DNA of 64,000 nt from assembly GCF_026242045.1 (NCBI RefSeq), contig NZ_JAPJDO010000007.1:1-64000 (forward strand), read 5' to 3'. The DNA is from Mycobacterium pinniadriaticum. GTDB lineage: Bacteria > Actinomycetota > Actinomycetes > Mycobacteriales > Mycobacteriaceae. The position numbers and the translations under genes are program-made. Numbering within the stretch: position 1 is the first letter of the stretch; each line of letters starts with the position of its first letter. Of this stretch, positions 54,424 to 63,479 are shown piece by piece. Below the pieces are notes generated by a model that had not been told where the DNA came from, searched no databases, and was given only the letters and a program-made list of their open reading frames with translations.

Positions 54424-55640
54424 CCGGCCACCTTTTCGGGAAGCCCTGCCGCCGAGCGCTTTCCCGATTTCATTCGAGATTCCTCCCAGAGGATCGCGAC
54501 CAGGCAGGCCAGCGCCAGCACACCGACCGCGATGGCGAACACGGTTCCCCCGGTGCGCAGACCCCACGCCCGCGCGGCAAAGCCCTCGCCGATCACCGGG
54601 ATCGAAATCGCGATGTAGGCCACGACGAAGTAGGTCGAGCTGACCTCGGCCCGGCGCTGCGCGGGGGTGCGCTCGGCGATGGCGGCCAGTCCGCGACTGA
54701 AGCTGATACCTTGGCCGGCACCGGACACCACCGCCGCGGTGATCAGCCCGGCCAATGACGAATAGTGTAGCGCCGCAACGAGAACTATCATCCCGACGAT
54801 CAGAATGGCGCAGCCCAGGGCGACGGCGCGCTGAGGCGTGATCCGGGTGCCGGCGATCTGGGCGAGCGCCGAGGCGCCGAAGATGGAGCCGGCTATCAGG
54901 CCGGCCACCGCGTGGTCGCCGATGCCGATGATATTGGTGAGCAACGATGGCGTGACCGAGGTGAACAGGCCGGTGACGGCGAACCCGGCGAACGCGGCCA
55001 GTGCGGCGGTGACGAACACCGGTCGAACCTCGGGAGGAACCGAAAGTCGTTGCAGTCCAAGTTTTCCGGTTCGACTGGAGGTTTCGGGAACCAGCAGCAC
55101 CGCGATCGCGGCCAGGACGACCAACGCGATGTGCACAACGAAGGTGAGTTCCAGCGGGCTCGGGGCATACTGCGCCAGGATCCCGGCCAGCACCGGCCCG
55201 GAACCCAGCCCGCCGATGTTGGCCACGGTGGCCACCGCCGGTGCGCGGGTCCGCCAGCGCGGCGGCGCGGCTTCGATGACCGCCGCGGTGGCGGTGCCGG
55301 TGAAGATTCCCGCCGACAGTCCGGACAACACCCGGCCGACCAGCAGCTGCGGTACCGAGTCCGCCGTCAGGAACACCACGGCACTGGCCAGTGCGCAGAC
55401 GGTGCCGGCCATCAGCACCGGTCGCCGCCCGATGACATCGGACCAACGGCCGAACACCAGCAGCGCGAACAGCACGCCGCCGGCGTAGGTGGCGTAGATG
55501 ACCGTCGTCGTCAGGACAGCGAAGTGCATCCGCTCCGAATACAGCGCGTAGAGCGGGGTGGGCAGGGTGGTGCCCACCATGATCGCGGCGAAGGCATAGG
55601 CCAGCAGGGCGAAGGCGAAGTCTCGCCGGGTGCGGGTCAT
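54420..55640 (-). CDS. MFS transporter
   Basis: A 406-residue major facilitator protein with twelve hydrophobic segments. Loop 2-3 is FGRWSDVIGRRPVLMAG, and motif C-like RVLSGLSAGIFTGTATAAV follows. The protein resembles drug or sugar-efflux (YcaD/AraJ-like) exporters; the substrate is unknown. ATG at 55640. It converges on the DUF5302 gene with a 4-nt overlap and is separate from the symporter operon that follows it on the same strand. Confidence 0.85.
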   Translation of the reverse strand: MTRTRRDFAFALLAYAFAAIMVGTTLPTPLYALYSERMHFAVLTTTVIYATYAGGVLFALLVFGRWSDVIGRRPVLMAGTVCALASAVVFLTADSVPQLLVGRVLSGLSAGIFTGTATAAVIEAAPPRWRTRAPAVATVANIGGLGSGPVLAGILAQYAPSPLELTFVVHIALVVLAAIAVLLVPETSSRTGKLGLQRLSVPPEVRPVFVTAALAAFAGFAVTGLFTSVTPSLLTNIIGIGDHAVAGLIAGSIFGASALAQIAGTRITPQRAVALGCAILIVGMIVLVAALHYSSLAGLITAAVVSGAGQGISFSRGLAAIAERTPAQRRAEVSSTYFVVAYIAISIPVIGEGFAARAWGLRTGGTVFAIAVGVLALACLVAILWEESRMKSGKRSAAGLPEKVAG

Positions 55641-55743
55641 GTGGTGCGGTGGGCTGGAGCGGAGCGACCGGGGGTCATGAGGAAGTCAACGTCGTCGGCA
55701 CCTGTCCACCATTCCCGTACCCGGCGAGATTCTCACCTCAATG

Positions 55744-57378
55744 TCAGTGGTGGGTGGCCTTCTCGGCGCCCACACCTGTCAGCGACCGTACCTCCATCTC
55801 GGCGTCGAGCTCCGGATCGCCGGAGTCCGACGAAGTCAGCGTCCCGACGATGCCCAGGATGAACGCCAGGGGGATCGACACGATGCCGGGGTTGGCCAGG
55901 GGGAACCAGTCGAAGTGGGCGCCGGGGATCATTGCCGACTTGCTGCCCGACACCGCCGGTGAGAAAACGATCAGCACCAGGCAGCTGATCAGCCCGCCAT
56001 ACATGCTCCACAGCGCACCACGGGTGTTGAACCGCTTCCAGTACAGCGAGTAGACGATCGTCGGCAGGTTGGCCGAGGCGGCGACGGCGAAAGCCAACGC
56101 CACCAGGAACGCGACGTTCTGGCCATTGGCCAGGATGCCCAGGCCGATCGCGGCGATGCCGAGCACCACCGCGGTGATCCGGGATACCCGCACCTGTTCG
56201 TCCTCGGTCACCTTGTGGTTCTTCATGACGCTGGCGTAGACGTCGTGGGCGAACGACGCGGAGGCGGTGATCGTCAGACCGGCGACCACGGCCAGGATGG
56301 TCGCGAAGGCCACCGCCGAGATGATGCCGAGCAGGATCACGCCACCGAGTTCGAAGGCCAGCAGAGGTGCGGCCGAGTTCTGCCCGCCGGGTGCCTTCAG
56401 GATGCGATCGGGCCCGACGATGGCCGCCGCGCCATAGCCCAGGGCCAGGGTGAACAGGTAGAAGGCGCCTATCAGCGCGATCGCCCACACCACCGAGCGA
56501 CGGGCTTCCTTGGCGGTGGGCACCGTGTAGAAGCGCATCAAGACGTGCGGGAGACCCGCCGTGCCCAGTACCAGCGCCAGGCCCAGCGACAGCAGGTTGA
56601 TCTTGGAGGTGGTCGACCCGCCGTACTGGGCGCCCGGGGCCAGCACGTCTCGGCTGGACACACCCTTGGTGGTGGCCTGATGCACCATGTTCTGTGCCGA
56701 GCCGAGGATCTCGGAGAAGTTCAGCCCGAACTTGGCCAGCACCAGGATGGTCATGAATGCCGCACCGGCGATCAACAGCACGGCCTTGATGATCTGTACC
56801 CAGGTGGTGCCCTTCATCCCGCCGACCAGGACGTAGACGATCATCAAAACCCCGACCACCGCAATCACGAAGGACTGGGCGGTGCGGCCGTGCACGTCGA
56901 GCAGTAGCGCGACCAGGCCACCGGCGCCGGCCATCTGAGCGAGCAGGTAGAACAGCGACACCGTCATCGTCGAGGTGGCCGCGGCCAGCCGTACCGGGCG
57001 TTGCTTGAGCCGGAAACTCAGCACGTCGGCCATCGTGAATTTGCCTGTGTTGCGCAGCAATTCGGCCACCAGCAGGAGAGCGACCAGCCAGGCGACCAGG
57101 AAGCCGATGGAATACAGGAAGCCGTCGTAGCCGTACACCGCGATCGCGCCGGCGATGCCGAGGAAGCTGGCCGCAGACAAGTAGTCACCGGCGATGGCGA
57201 TGCCGTTCTGCGGTCCGGAGAACGCGTGGCCCGCGGTGAAGAACTCAGTGGCGTTGGTGTTGGACCGGCTGGCCCGGATCACGATGAACAGCGTGATCAG
57301 CACGAAGCCGACGAAGATGCTGATGTTGATGACCGGGTTGCCGATGCGGCCGCCCTCGGCGAGCACGGTGGTCGTCAT
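55744..57378 (-). CDS. actP: Solute:sodium symporter, acetate permease (ActP) type
   Basis: A 544-residue SSS-family symporter with thirteen or so hydrophobic segments. Motifs are GIAIAGDYLSAASFLGIAG, MADVLSFRLKQRPVRLAA, GLPHVLMRFYTVPTAKEARR and a C-terminal NLPTIVYSLYWKRFNTRGA region. It co-transports acetate or other short monocarboxylates with sodium or protons. Its ATG overlaps the DUF485 stop (ATGA); the DUF485-ActP pair is the standard acetate uptake module (yjcH-actP in enterobacteria). Confidence 0.9.
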   Translation of the reverse strand: MTTTVLAEGGRIGNPVINISIFVGFVLITLFIVIRASRSNTNATEFFTAGHAFSGPQNGIAIAGDYLSAASFLGIAGAIAVYGYDGFLYSIGFLVAWLVALLLVAELLRNTGKFTMADVLSFRLKQRPVRLAAATSTMTVSLFYLLAQMAGAGGLVALLLDVHGRTAQSFVIAVVGVLMIVYVLVGGMKGTTWVQIIKAVLLIAGAAFMTILVLAKFGLNFSEILGSAQNMVHQATTKGVSSRDVLAPGAQYGGSTTSKINLLSLGLALVLGTAGLPHVLMRFYTVPTAKEARRSVVWAIALIGAFYLFTLALGYGAAAIVGPDRILKAPGGQNSAAPLLAFELGGVILLGIISAVAFATILAVVAGLTITASASFAHDVYASVMKNHKVTEDEQVRVSRITAVVLGIAAIGLGILANGQNVAFLVALAFAVAASANLPTIVYSLYWKRFNTRGALWSMYGGLISCLVLIVFSPAVSGSKSAMIPGAHFDWFPLANPGIVSIPLAFILGIVGTLTSSDSGDPELDAEMEVRSLTGVGAEKATHH

Positions 57379-57725
57379 CGCGCACCGCCCTCCATCTCGG
57401 CGCGGATCGCTTCGGCGCGCGGGTCCAGCTCACGGTTGGCGAACCGCACGTACAGACCGGTGATGAGGAACGTCGTCACGAATTGGCCCAGCCCGATCAG
57501 CAGACCGAGGTTGACATTGCCCCACACCTTGAGAGCCATGAAGTCGTGCGCGAACGCCCCCAACAGGACATAGGCGGCGTACCAGATCAGGAAGAACGCC
57601 GTTGTCGGGAAGACGAAGCGGCGCAGGGCGCTGCGCAACTCCTGAAACTCGGGGCTGGCCTGCACGGCCAGGTATTGGGCGCCGCTGGGGTGGGTTTCCC
57701 GCGGCGGCAGGTCGGTTGTAGGCAC
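57375..57725 (-). CDS. DUF485 family membrane protein (ActP partner)
   Basis: A 116-residue protein with two transmembrane helices (FPTTAFFLIWYAAYVLLGAF and NVNLGLLIGLGQFVTTFLIT) and the C-terminal YVRFANRELDP motif of DUF485. It is the usual small partner of ActP symporters. GTG at 57725 with AGAGGAG upstream gives the family length; the longer open frame is not used. It lies 154 bp after the second symporter gene, so it may have its own promoter. Confidence 0.88.
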   Translation of the reverse strand: MPTTDLPPRETHPSGAQYLAVQASPEFQELRSALRRFVFPTTAFFLIWYAAYVLLGAFAHDFMALKVWGNVNLGLLIGLGQFVTTFLITGLYVRFANRELDPRAEAIRAEMEGGAR

Positions 57726-57879
57726 CGTTTGCTCCTCTTGGCGAAGGTTGTGAACTCCGATGTGTTCAGAGGGTATTGAGAGGTGGGTCACAGCCCTAGG
57801 GAGCGAGCGGAGCGTGCGGTGAACGGTTGTCAGGCGGCGTTGAGCGGTCACCTTGTGTCCCGATCCCCGGCCGGCAGGA

Positions 57880-59610
57880 TCAGCCGCGCGGGACCCGCTC
57901 CACACCCAAACCGAGGCGTTCCGGCACGTGCATGCGGGCGAAGATGCGCGCGACATCGGGCGGGATCGTCCCGCGAGTGAGGCGGCTGGCAAGCACCATC
58001 GTCGCGAAGGCGAGAGGGACGGTGATGGCGGCGGGATAACCGATGAGCGTCGACGGCCACCCGCCGAGTGCATCGTCGTCCACCCGGCCGGTGACCGACA
58101 CCAGGATCGCCAGACCCGAGCTCAGCGCACCGACGATCAGCCCGGCGACGGCACCCGCAGCCGTCAATCCACGCCACCAGATCCCGAGCACCAGCAGCGG
58201 GCACAGCGTGGATGCCGCGACGGCGAACGCGAGGCCGACCCCGCGGGACAGCTCCAGCGCCGGGGCGACGAGTGAGATGGGAACGGGAACGAGCCCGGCG
58301 ATCAGCGCCACCAACCGGAAGTCACGGACCCGGCCCCGCAGCACGTCGGTGGACACCGCACCGGCGATGCTGACCAGAAGGCCCGACGAGGTGGCCAGGA
58401 ACGCCGCGATGACACCCGCGGCGACCAGAGCGCCGAGCAGTTCGCCCCCTAGTCCGGCGAGCACCGCAGACGGGAGGAGCAGGACCGCGGCATCAGCCTT
58501 GCCGGTGATGAGCAGTTGGGGCACGTAAAGCCGGGCGAACACTCCCAGCAGCACGGGGAACAGGTAGAACAACGCCAACAGGGTGATCACCGACAGGGCG
58601 GTCCGGCGGGCGGCCCGTCCATCGGGGTTGGTGTAGAAGCGCACCAGCACGTGGGGCAAACCCATGGCGCCCAGGAAAGTCGCGACCATGATCGAAAACA
58701 CTTGATAGAGCGGGTGTTTGCCGCCCAGTCCGCCGCCGTTCCGGATCCAGGCCGCCCCGTCGGCCGGTGCCCCGACGACCACGGGGGTGTGGGCGCCGGC
58801 CGCCAGCGTGAGCGTGGTGCCCTGCGGCAGCGTGTACTCCCCAGGGCCGGGGAGTGTGCCGTCGTGGGCGGCACCGCTCACCGTCACGCCGGTCGGGTCG
58901 GTGACGGTGACCATGACGTCGGTGTCGATCGACACGGTGGTCTGCTGGTCCACTGTCGGCGGCAGGGGCCCGCCGAGCTGCGGGTGTTCGTGGCCGAAGT
59001 GGACCAGCAGCACCAGCGCGGGAACCGCGACCGCGGTGAGCTTCAGCCAGTACTGGAACGCCTGCACGAAGGTGATGGAACGCATCCCGCCGCCGACCAC
59101 GTTGGCGATCACGATCCCGCCGACCGCCAGGGGGCCGACCCAAACCGGAACGCCGAGCAGCGCTTTCAAGGCTATCCCGGCGCCCTGGTATTGCGGGATC
59201 AGATACACGATGCACACCGTGACGACGACGAGCATCGCCATCTGACGGACCCACGGTGTGCCCAGCCGGAATTCCGCGAAGTCGGGAACGGTGTAGGCGC
59301 CGGAGCGGCGCAGCGGAGCGGACACGAACAGCAGCAGGCCCAGATAGCCGGCGGTGAAGCCGACGGGGTACCATAGCGCGTCGGCGCCGTACTTGGCGAT
59401 CAGGCCGGCGACACCGAGAAACGAAGCCGCCGAGAGGTATTCGCCGGAGATCGCGGCGGCGTTCCAGCTCGGTCCCACGGTGCGGGAGGCCACCAGAAAA
59501 TCGGATGTGGTGCGCGACAGCCGAACCCCATACGCGCCCACGGCCACTGTCGCCACCGCGGCGGCCAGCAGGCTGCCGGCGGTCAGGGCCGTCGCCGTCG
59601 GTTCGCTCAC
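57880..59610 (-). CDS. Solute:sodium symporter with a large loop insert
   Basis: A 576-residue SSS-family symporter related to ActP (AAISGEYLSAASFLGVAGLI; GLPHVLVRFYTNPDGRAARR). Between about residues 210 and 300 it carries a beta-rich, Thr/Pro/Gly-rich stretch (DTDVMVTVTDPTGVTVSGAA, GAHTPVVVGAPADGAAW) that the ActP paralogue lacks. This is probably an extracytoplasmic domain. GTG at 59610 overlaps the stop of the small membrane protein gene (GTGA). Probably imports a monocarboxylate; substrate unknown. Confidence 0.87.
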   Translation of the reverse strand: MSEPTATALTAGSLLAAAVATVAVGAYGVRLSRTTSDFLVASRTVGPSWNAAAISGEYLSAASFLGVAGLIAKYGADALWYPVGFTAGYLGLLLFVSAPLRRSGAYTVPDFAEFRLGTPWVRQMAMLVVVTVCIVYLIPQYQGAGIALKALLGVPVWVGPLAVGGIVIANVVGGGMRSITFVQAFQYWLKLTAVAVPALVLLVHFGHEHPQLGGPLPPTVDQQTTVSIDTDVMVTVTDPTGVTVSGAAHDGTLPGPGEYTLPQGTTLTLAAGAHTPVVVGAPADGAAWIRNGGGLGGKHPLYQVFSIMVATFLGAMGLPHVLVRFYTNPDGRAARRTALSVITLLALFYLFPVLLGVFARLYVPQLLITGKADAAVLLLPSAVLAGLGGELLGALVAAGVIAAFLATSSGLLVSIAGAVSTDVLRGRVRDFRLVALIAGLVPVPISLVAPALELSRGVGLAFAVAASTLCPLLVLGIWWRGLTAAGAVAGLIVGALSSGLAILVSVTGRVDDDALGGWPSTLIGYPAAITVPLAFATMVLASRLTRGTIPPDVARIFARMHVPERLGLGVERVPRG

Positions 59611-59990
59611 CGCGGCGGACCGTCATCGTCGACCACGCCCATGAAATCTCGTTCGGCCTGCTCGGCCAGGCGGATGAACAGCCGGCCGACGCCGTAGAGC
59701 GCCGGATAGACCAGCACGGCCAGCGTCAGCCAGTTCAGCCGCACGCCGAACACGGTGGCGGCGGACAGCTCCGGGAAGACGGCATTGAGCAACGGCAGCG
59801 CGGCCATACCCCCGGCCACCAGCACGGCCAGCCGCAGCGCCAACCCGAGCTGTGCCCGCACCAGACCCCGTACCAGCGCATCGCCGACCCCGGTCTGCTC
59901 GGCCACCTCGACGCGGGTGTGCACCACCCGGGTGCCGCGTCGATGAGCCAGCACGACGCGCTCGCGCTGCGGCCTGCCCGGCCTAGTCAT
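59607..59990 (-). CDS. Small two-helix membrane protein (symporter partner)
   Basis: A 127-residue protein with a polar N-terminus and two hydrophobic helices (ALRLAVLVAGGMAALPLLNA and LNWLTLAVLVYPALYGVGRL) followed by an acidic tail. The topology parallels DUF485 and its gene precedes a symporter in the same way, so it is probably the partner of the second symporter. It overlaps the response-regulator gene by 8 nt and the symporter by 4 nt. Confidence 0.75.
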   Translation of the reverse strand: MTRPGRPQRERVVLAHRRGTRVVHTRVEVAEQTGVGDALVRGLVRAQLGLALRLAVLVAGGMAALPLLNAVFPELSAATVFGVRLNWLTLAVLVYPALYGVGRLFIRLAEQAERDFMGVVDDDGPPR

Positions 59991-60762
59991 CTGGCGCTCC
60001 CGGGCGGAAGGTCCGCATCGGGTCGCGGATCAGCCGGTCGCGCAGTTCGCGGGCCTGGCGGCGGCTGACCGGAAGTTCGACGGGTGCCGATGCGCCGTTG
60101 GCGCGCAACCGCACCAGGGTCGAGGCGCCCGATGTGCGCAACCCGGTCACCATGTTCAATGCGACCAGATACGAGCGGTGCACACGCTGGAAGCCGCGGT
60201 TGCGCCAGCGGTCTTCCAAGGTGCTCAGCGGGATTCGCACCAGGTGTGACCCGGAGGCGGCGTGCAGCCGGGCATAGTCTCCTTCGGCCTCCACCCAGCC
60301 GATGGTGTCGCAGCGGACCAGTTGGGTGACACCGCCCAGTTCGACGGGGATCGTGTCGGCTTGCGGCTCGTCGGATTGCGACGCCGGTTCGGCGGCGCGG
60401 GCGGACGCCACTCGTCGGACCGCTTCGTCGAGGCGCTCCTTGCGGATCGGCTTGAGCAGATAGTCCAGCGCACCGACCTCGAAGGCGGCCAGCGCCTTGT
60501 CCTCGTGTGCGGTCACGAAGACGACTGCCGGGGGGTGTGCGAAATTGCCCAGCACACTGGCCAGTTCGAGACCCGACAGGCCGGGCATGTTGATATCGAG
60601 GAAGATCGCGTCGACGGTGCGCTCGTTGATGATGCGCAGAGCCGAGGTCGCGTCGCCGGCGCCGGTCACCTCGGCGACGTCGGGATGCCGGCCGAGCAGG
60701 TAAGTGAGTTCGTCGAGGGCAGGGGCTTCGTCGTCGACCGCCAGCACCCAGAGTCCCGCCAC
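59983..60762 (-). CDS. LytTR family response regulator
   Basis: A 259-residue response regulator. The receiver domain (1-120) has Asp10-Asp11 and the phospho-acceptor Asp56 in DAIFLDINMPG. The LytTR DNA-binding domain (about 145-245) has WVEAEGDYARLHA, FQRVHRSYLVALN and ELPVSRRQARELRDRL. It is the partner of the kinase 16 nt upstream and is co-transcribed with the symporter genes downstream, which it probably controls. GTG start at 60762. Confidence 0.92.
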   Translation of the reverse strand: MAGLWVLAVDDEAPALDELTYLLGRHPDVAEVTGAGDATSALRIINERTVDAIFLDINMPGLSGLELASVLGNFAHPPAVVFVTAHEDKALAAFEVGALDYLLKPIRKERLDEAVRRVASARAAEPASQSDEPQADTIPVELGGVTQLVRCDTIGWVEAEGDYARLHAASGSHLVRIPLSTLEDRWRNRGFQRVHRSYLVALNMVTGLRTSGASTLVRLRANGASAPVELPVSRRQARELRDRLIRDPMRTFRPGAPDD

Positions 60763-60778
60763 CGCACCTCCTCTGTCG

Positions 60779-61960
60779 CTAAACCCGTACGCCCGCCCGG
60801 AACTTGGGCACCCGCATGATCACCTTCGTGCCCGCGTCCGGGGCGGTCTCGACCACCAGACCGTAGTCGTTGCCGAAGGCTGCGCGCAGACGATGGTCGA
60901 CATTGCTCAGCCCGACATGTGCGGCCTGCTCGCCGGAGCCCAGGACGTCGCCATGCCCGGAGCGCAGCGTCTCCGGGTCCATGCCGATGCCGTCGTCTTC
61001 CACGCTGATCACACAGTCGGATCCCTCATTGCGGGCAACGATTTCGATCGAGCCGCCCTGCCGCCCGGCCAGACCGTGCCGCACCGCGTTCTCCACCAGG
61101 GGTTGCAACGCCAGGAACGGCACCACGACGGTGAGCACTTCGGGCGCGATCTGCAGGGTGACCGACAGATTCGGGCCGAACCGGGCGCGTTCCAGCGTCA
61201 GGTAACGGTCGATGTTGCGCAACTCGTCGGCCAGCACCGTATACGGCCCAGCGGAGCGAAACGAGTAGCGGGTGAAGTCGGCGAATTCCAGGATCAGGTC
61301 GCGGGCCCGGTCGGGGTCCGTGCGGACGAATGAGGCGATGGTGTTGAGAGCGTTGTAGATGAAGTGCGGGCTGATCTGGGCGCGCAGTGCGAGCACCTCG
61401 GCGCGATCCAGGCGGGCTCGTGACGCGTCGAGTTCGGCCAGCTCGAGCTGGCTGGCGGCGTAGCGCGCGACCTCGGCGATGGCCCCCAGCATGCCTGGTG
61501 ACGGCTCGTCGGTATTGACCACGACGAGGACGCCGATGACCGCGCTGCCGTCGTCCAGCAGGGGTTGGGCCACCACCGCCGGGGCCTGGTCGCGGGCCAG
61601 CACCCGGCGCTGGCCGCTGATCGCGTCGCGGGCGGTGTGGTGACACGTCTCGAGGGTGCCCGGCGTCCACAACGGGTCCCCGGGCGGGTCGGTTGCCAAC
61701 AGTGCGCTGTCGCCGCCATAGATGGCGACGCCGTCGGACCCAGTCAGGCCCCGCAGATGCGGGGCGGCACCGGCCGCGGAGTCGGCATCCAGGCCCTTGC
61801 GCAGGGAGTGGGCCGCCAGGGAGGCGGTGTGCAGCGCAGCGTGCACCGTGCGCTCGGCCGGCGTGCTCACCACCCGGCGGGTCAGCACAGCCACGGTGCC
61901 GACGATCAATGCCACCGCGACGAGCGCGGCCGCCAGCGCGAGTGCGACCGCACCCGACAT
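60779..61960 (-). CDS. LytS/YpdA-like sensor histidine kinase
   Basis: A 393-residue sensor kinase. One N-terminal transmembrane helix (5-27) is followed by a GAF-like input domain (about 40-175). The His_kinase domain has phospho-acceptor His199 in QISPHFIYNALN, and the HATPase domain has LQPLVENAVRHGL and VEDDGIGMD. This is the LytS/BtsS class that pairs with LytTR regulators. As in E. coli BtsSR, which senses pyruvate and drives a transporter, it may sense an extracellular carboxylate; here the input domain is GAF-like, so the cue is not certain. Confidence 0.9.
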   Translation of the reverse strand: MSGAVALALAAALVAVALIVGTVAVLTRRVVSTPAERTVHAALHTASLAAHSLRKGLDADSAAGAAPHLRGLTGSDGVAIYGGDSALLATDPPGDPLWTPGTLETCHHTARDAISGQRRVLARDQAPAVVAQPLLDDGSAVIGVLVVVNTDEPSPGMLGAIAEVARYAASQLELAELDASRARLDRAEVLALRAQISPHFIYNALNTIASFVRTDPDRARDLILEFADFTRYSFRSAGPYTVLADELRNIDRYLTLERARFGPNLSVTLQIAPEVLTVVVPFLALQPLVENAVRHGLAGRQGGSIEIVARNEGSDCVISVEDDGIGMDPETLRSGHGDVLGSGEQAAHVGLSNVDHRLRAAFGNDYGLVVETAPDAGTKVIMRVPKFRAGVRV

Positions 61961-62040
61961 GTTCCTCTCCCGTCACCCAGGCGACTGTGTTCGGCCACGG
62001 CGCATCCGGGGATCTCGCGATCGGCCAGGGCCGGCCCGGT

Positions 62041-62337
62041 TTACTGAACGGGGCACGCGTACTTTCGTGCCACATCGAAAACCCGGTCTTGGGCTCCGGG
62101 GCCGATAACCCCTTGAGCAGCCAGTTCCAAACCGATGTATCCCGGTATGCCACCTATGCACGCCTGATGGGCAACCCGCCACGCAGTGTCTGGATTGAGG
62201 TTGTAGCCATTGCGGGCCAGGCCCTGCATATACAGATCGAATTCCGGTGTGCCCTGGTCTGGTATCGCGTGGGCACTTCCAGCCAACGCAATGGCGGTGG
62301 CGACCGCCGTGACAACTGGTGCAATCACCCGTCTCAT
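62041..62337 (-). CDS. Secreted DUF732 protein
   Basis: A 98-residue exported protein of the mycobacterial DUF732 family. A signal peptide (1-24, ending GSAHAIP) is followed by a small helical domain with the paired cysteines in AHQACIGGIPG and KYACPVQ. Function unknown; such proteins are abundant in mycobacteria. ATG at 62337. It stands alone between the kinase and permease genes. Confidence 0.85.
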   Translation of the reverse strand: MRRVIAPVVTAVATAIALAGSAHAIPDQGTPEFDLYMQGLARNGYNLNPDTAWRVAHQACIGGIPGYIGLELAAQGVIGPGAQDRVFDVARKYACPVQ

Positions 62338-62474
62338 GTGCGTCTCCTAGGGGCCTATCCAGCGGGAATCGACTCCACGATCGCACAATCCTGCGACGCG
62401 GATCCCCGAACCGGATCGATCGACCGTGCCGCCGACGCTCGGCACCGAGTCACTCTGGATCTGGGGCGCGAAGC

Positions 62475-63308
62475 CTATCCCGGCAACACCATCGCGAGCA
62501 TGACGACAGCCAGGTAGGTGAGGAAAAGCCAGAACTGAGCGGTCTCTGCCATCCGGTGCGAGATTCGGACACCAAGCGGTGAACCCAGCAGGGCGCCTGC
62601 GGTCATTCCCGCGAACGCCGGCAGGTACAGGTATCCGATTGCGGCGGCGGGGAGTCCGGCAGCACCAAGTCCCCCGAGCAGGTAACCGGCGCCCGCGCCG
62701 ATCCCGATCACCGCGGACAGTCCCGCGGCAATAGCGGATGCGTTCTGAATGCGGTAGCCGGCCGCTTGCAGGTAGGGCACCGTGATGATTGCCGCACCGG
62801 CCCCGAGCAGTGCGCCGGTGACCCCGGTCGTGAACCCAGAGATCAGCCGGCTGGGGCGAGAAGGCATCACCGGCCCAGCGGCCGTCTTGTCGCTCGCGCC
62901 CGAGCTTCGCGACTGTCTGTAGTGGCGGCGCAGTGCGCGCGCGAGCATGTAGGCGACGAAGCCGACGAAGAACACCCGAAGGACCGGGCCCGGCAACAGG
63001 CCGCCGGCAAAGGCGCCGAGTGCGGTTCCGAGCACCACCGGTGGCAACATGTGCCAGAACAGCGGCCAGATCATGTCGCCGTGGCGACTCCGCAAGAAGG
63101 TTGTGTACAGCGCCGTGAAGAACATCGCCGCAAGGGATGTCCCGATCGCCAGATGCATCACGTGCTCCTGCGCAACGCCCTGCAGTGGCAAGGCCACGGC
63201 CAGCGCCGGCACGATGGTCAAGCCACCCCCGAGTCCGAACAACCCCGAAACCAGGCCGGCGACAATGCCGGCGAGCAGATAGACCAGATAGATCGCGACG
63301 CCGGTCAT
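62475..63308 (-). CDS. TauE/SafE family permease
   Basis: A 277-residue membrane protein with about eight hydrophobic segments and the family repeats GLFGLGGGLTIVPAL (first half) and GALLGAGAAIITVPYLQAAG (second half). TauE/SafE proteins export sulfite or sulfoacetate or move other organic anions. ATG 63308 yields the normal N-terminus; an upstream ATG at 63380 would add 24 basic residues. Substrate not determinable here. Confidence 0.87.
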   Translation of the reverse strand: MTGVAIYLVYLLAGIVAGLVSGLFGLGGGLTIVPALAVALPLQGVAQEHVMHLAIGTSLAAMFFTALYTTFLRSRHGDMIWPLFWHMLPPVVLGTALGAFAGGLLPGPVLRVFFVGFVAYMLARALRRHYRQSRSSGASDKTAAGPVMPSRPSRLISGFTTGVTGALLGAGAAIITVPYLQAAGYRIQNASAIAAGLSAVIGIGAGAGYLLGGLGAAGLPAAAIGYLYLPAFAGMTAGALLGSPLGVRISHRMAETAQFWLFLTYLAVVMLAMVLPG

Positions 63309-63479
63309 ACCTGGTCCGGCGCGGCGTAGCCACCTGCGAGGACTGGCCGGTAAATCGCGTCGTGTCCGAGCATCGGACAATGGTCTCCCGTCGGGCGGCC
63401 GTGCGGCGCTGCTTCGGCCGGATCCGACCCATCGCCGACTGCCGATGCCGCAGGCGGCAGCCCGGATAGGCTCTTACCC

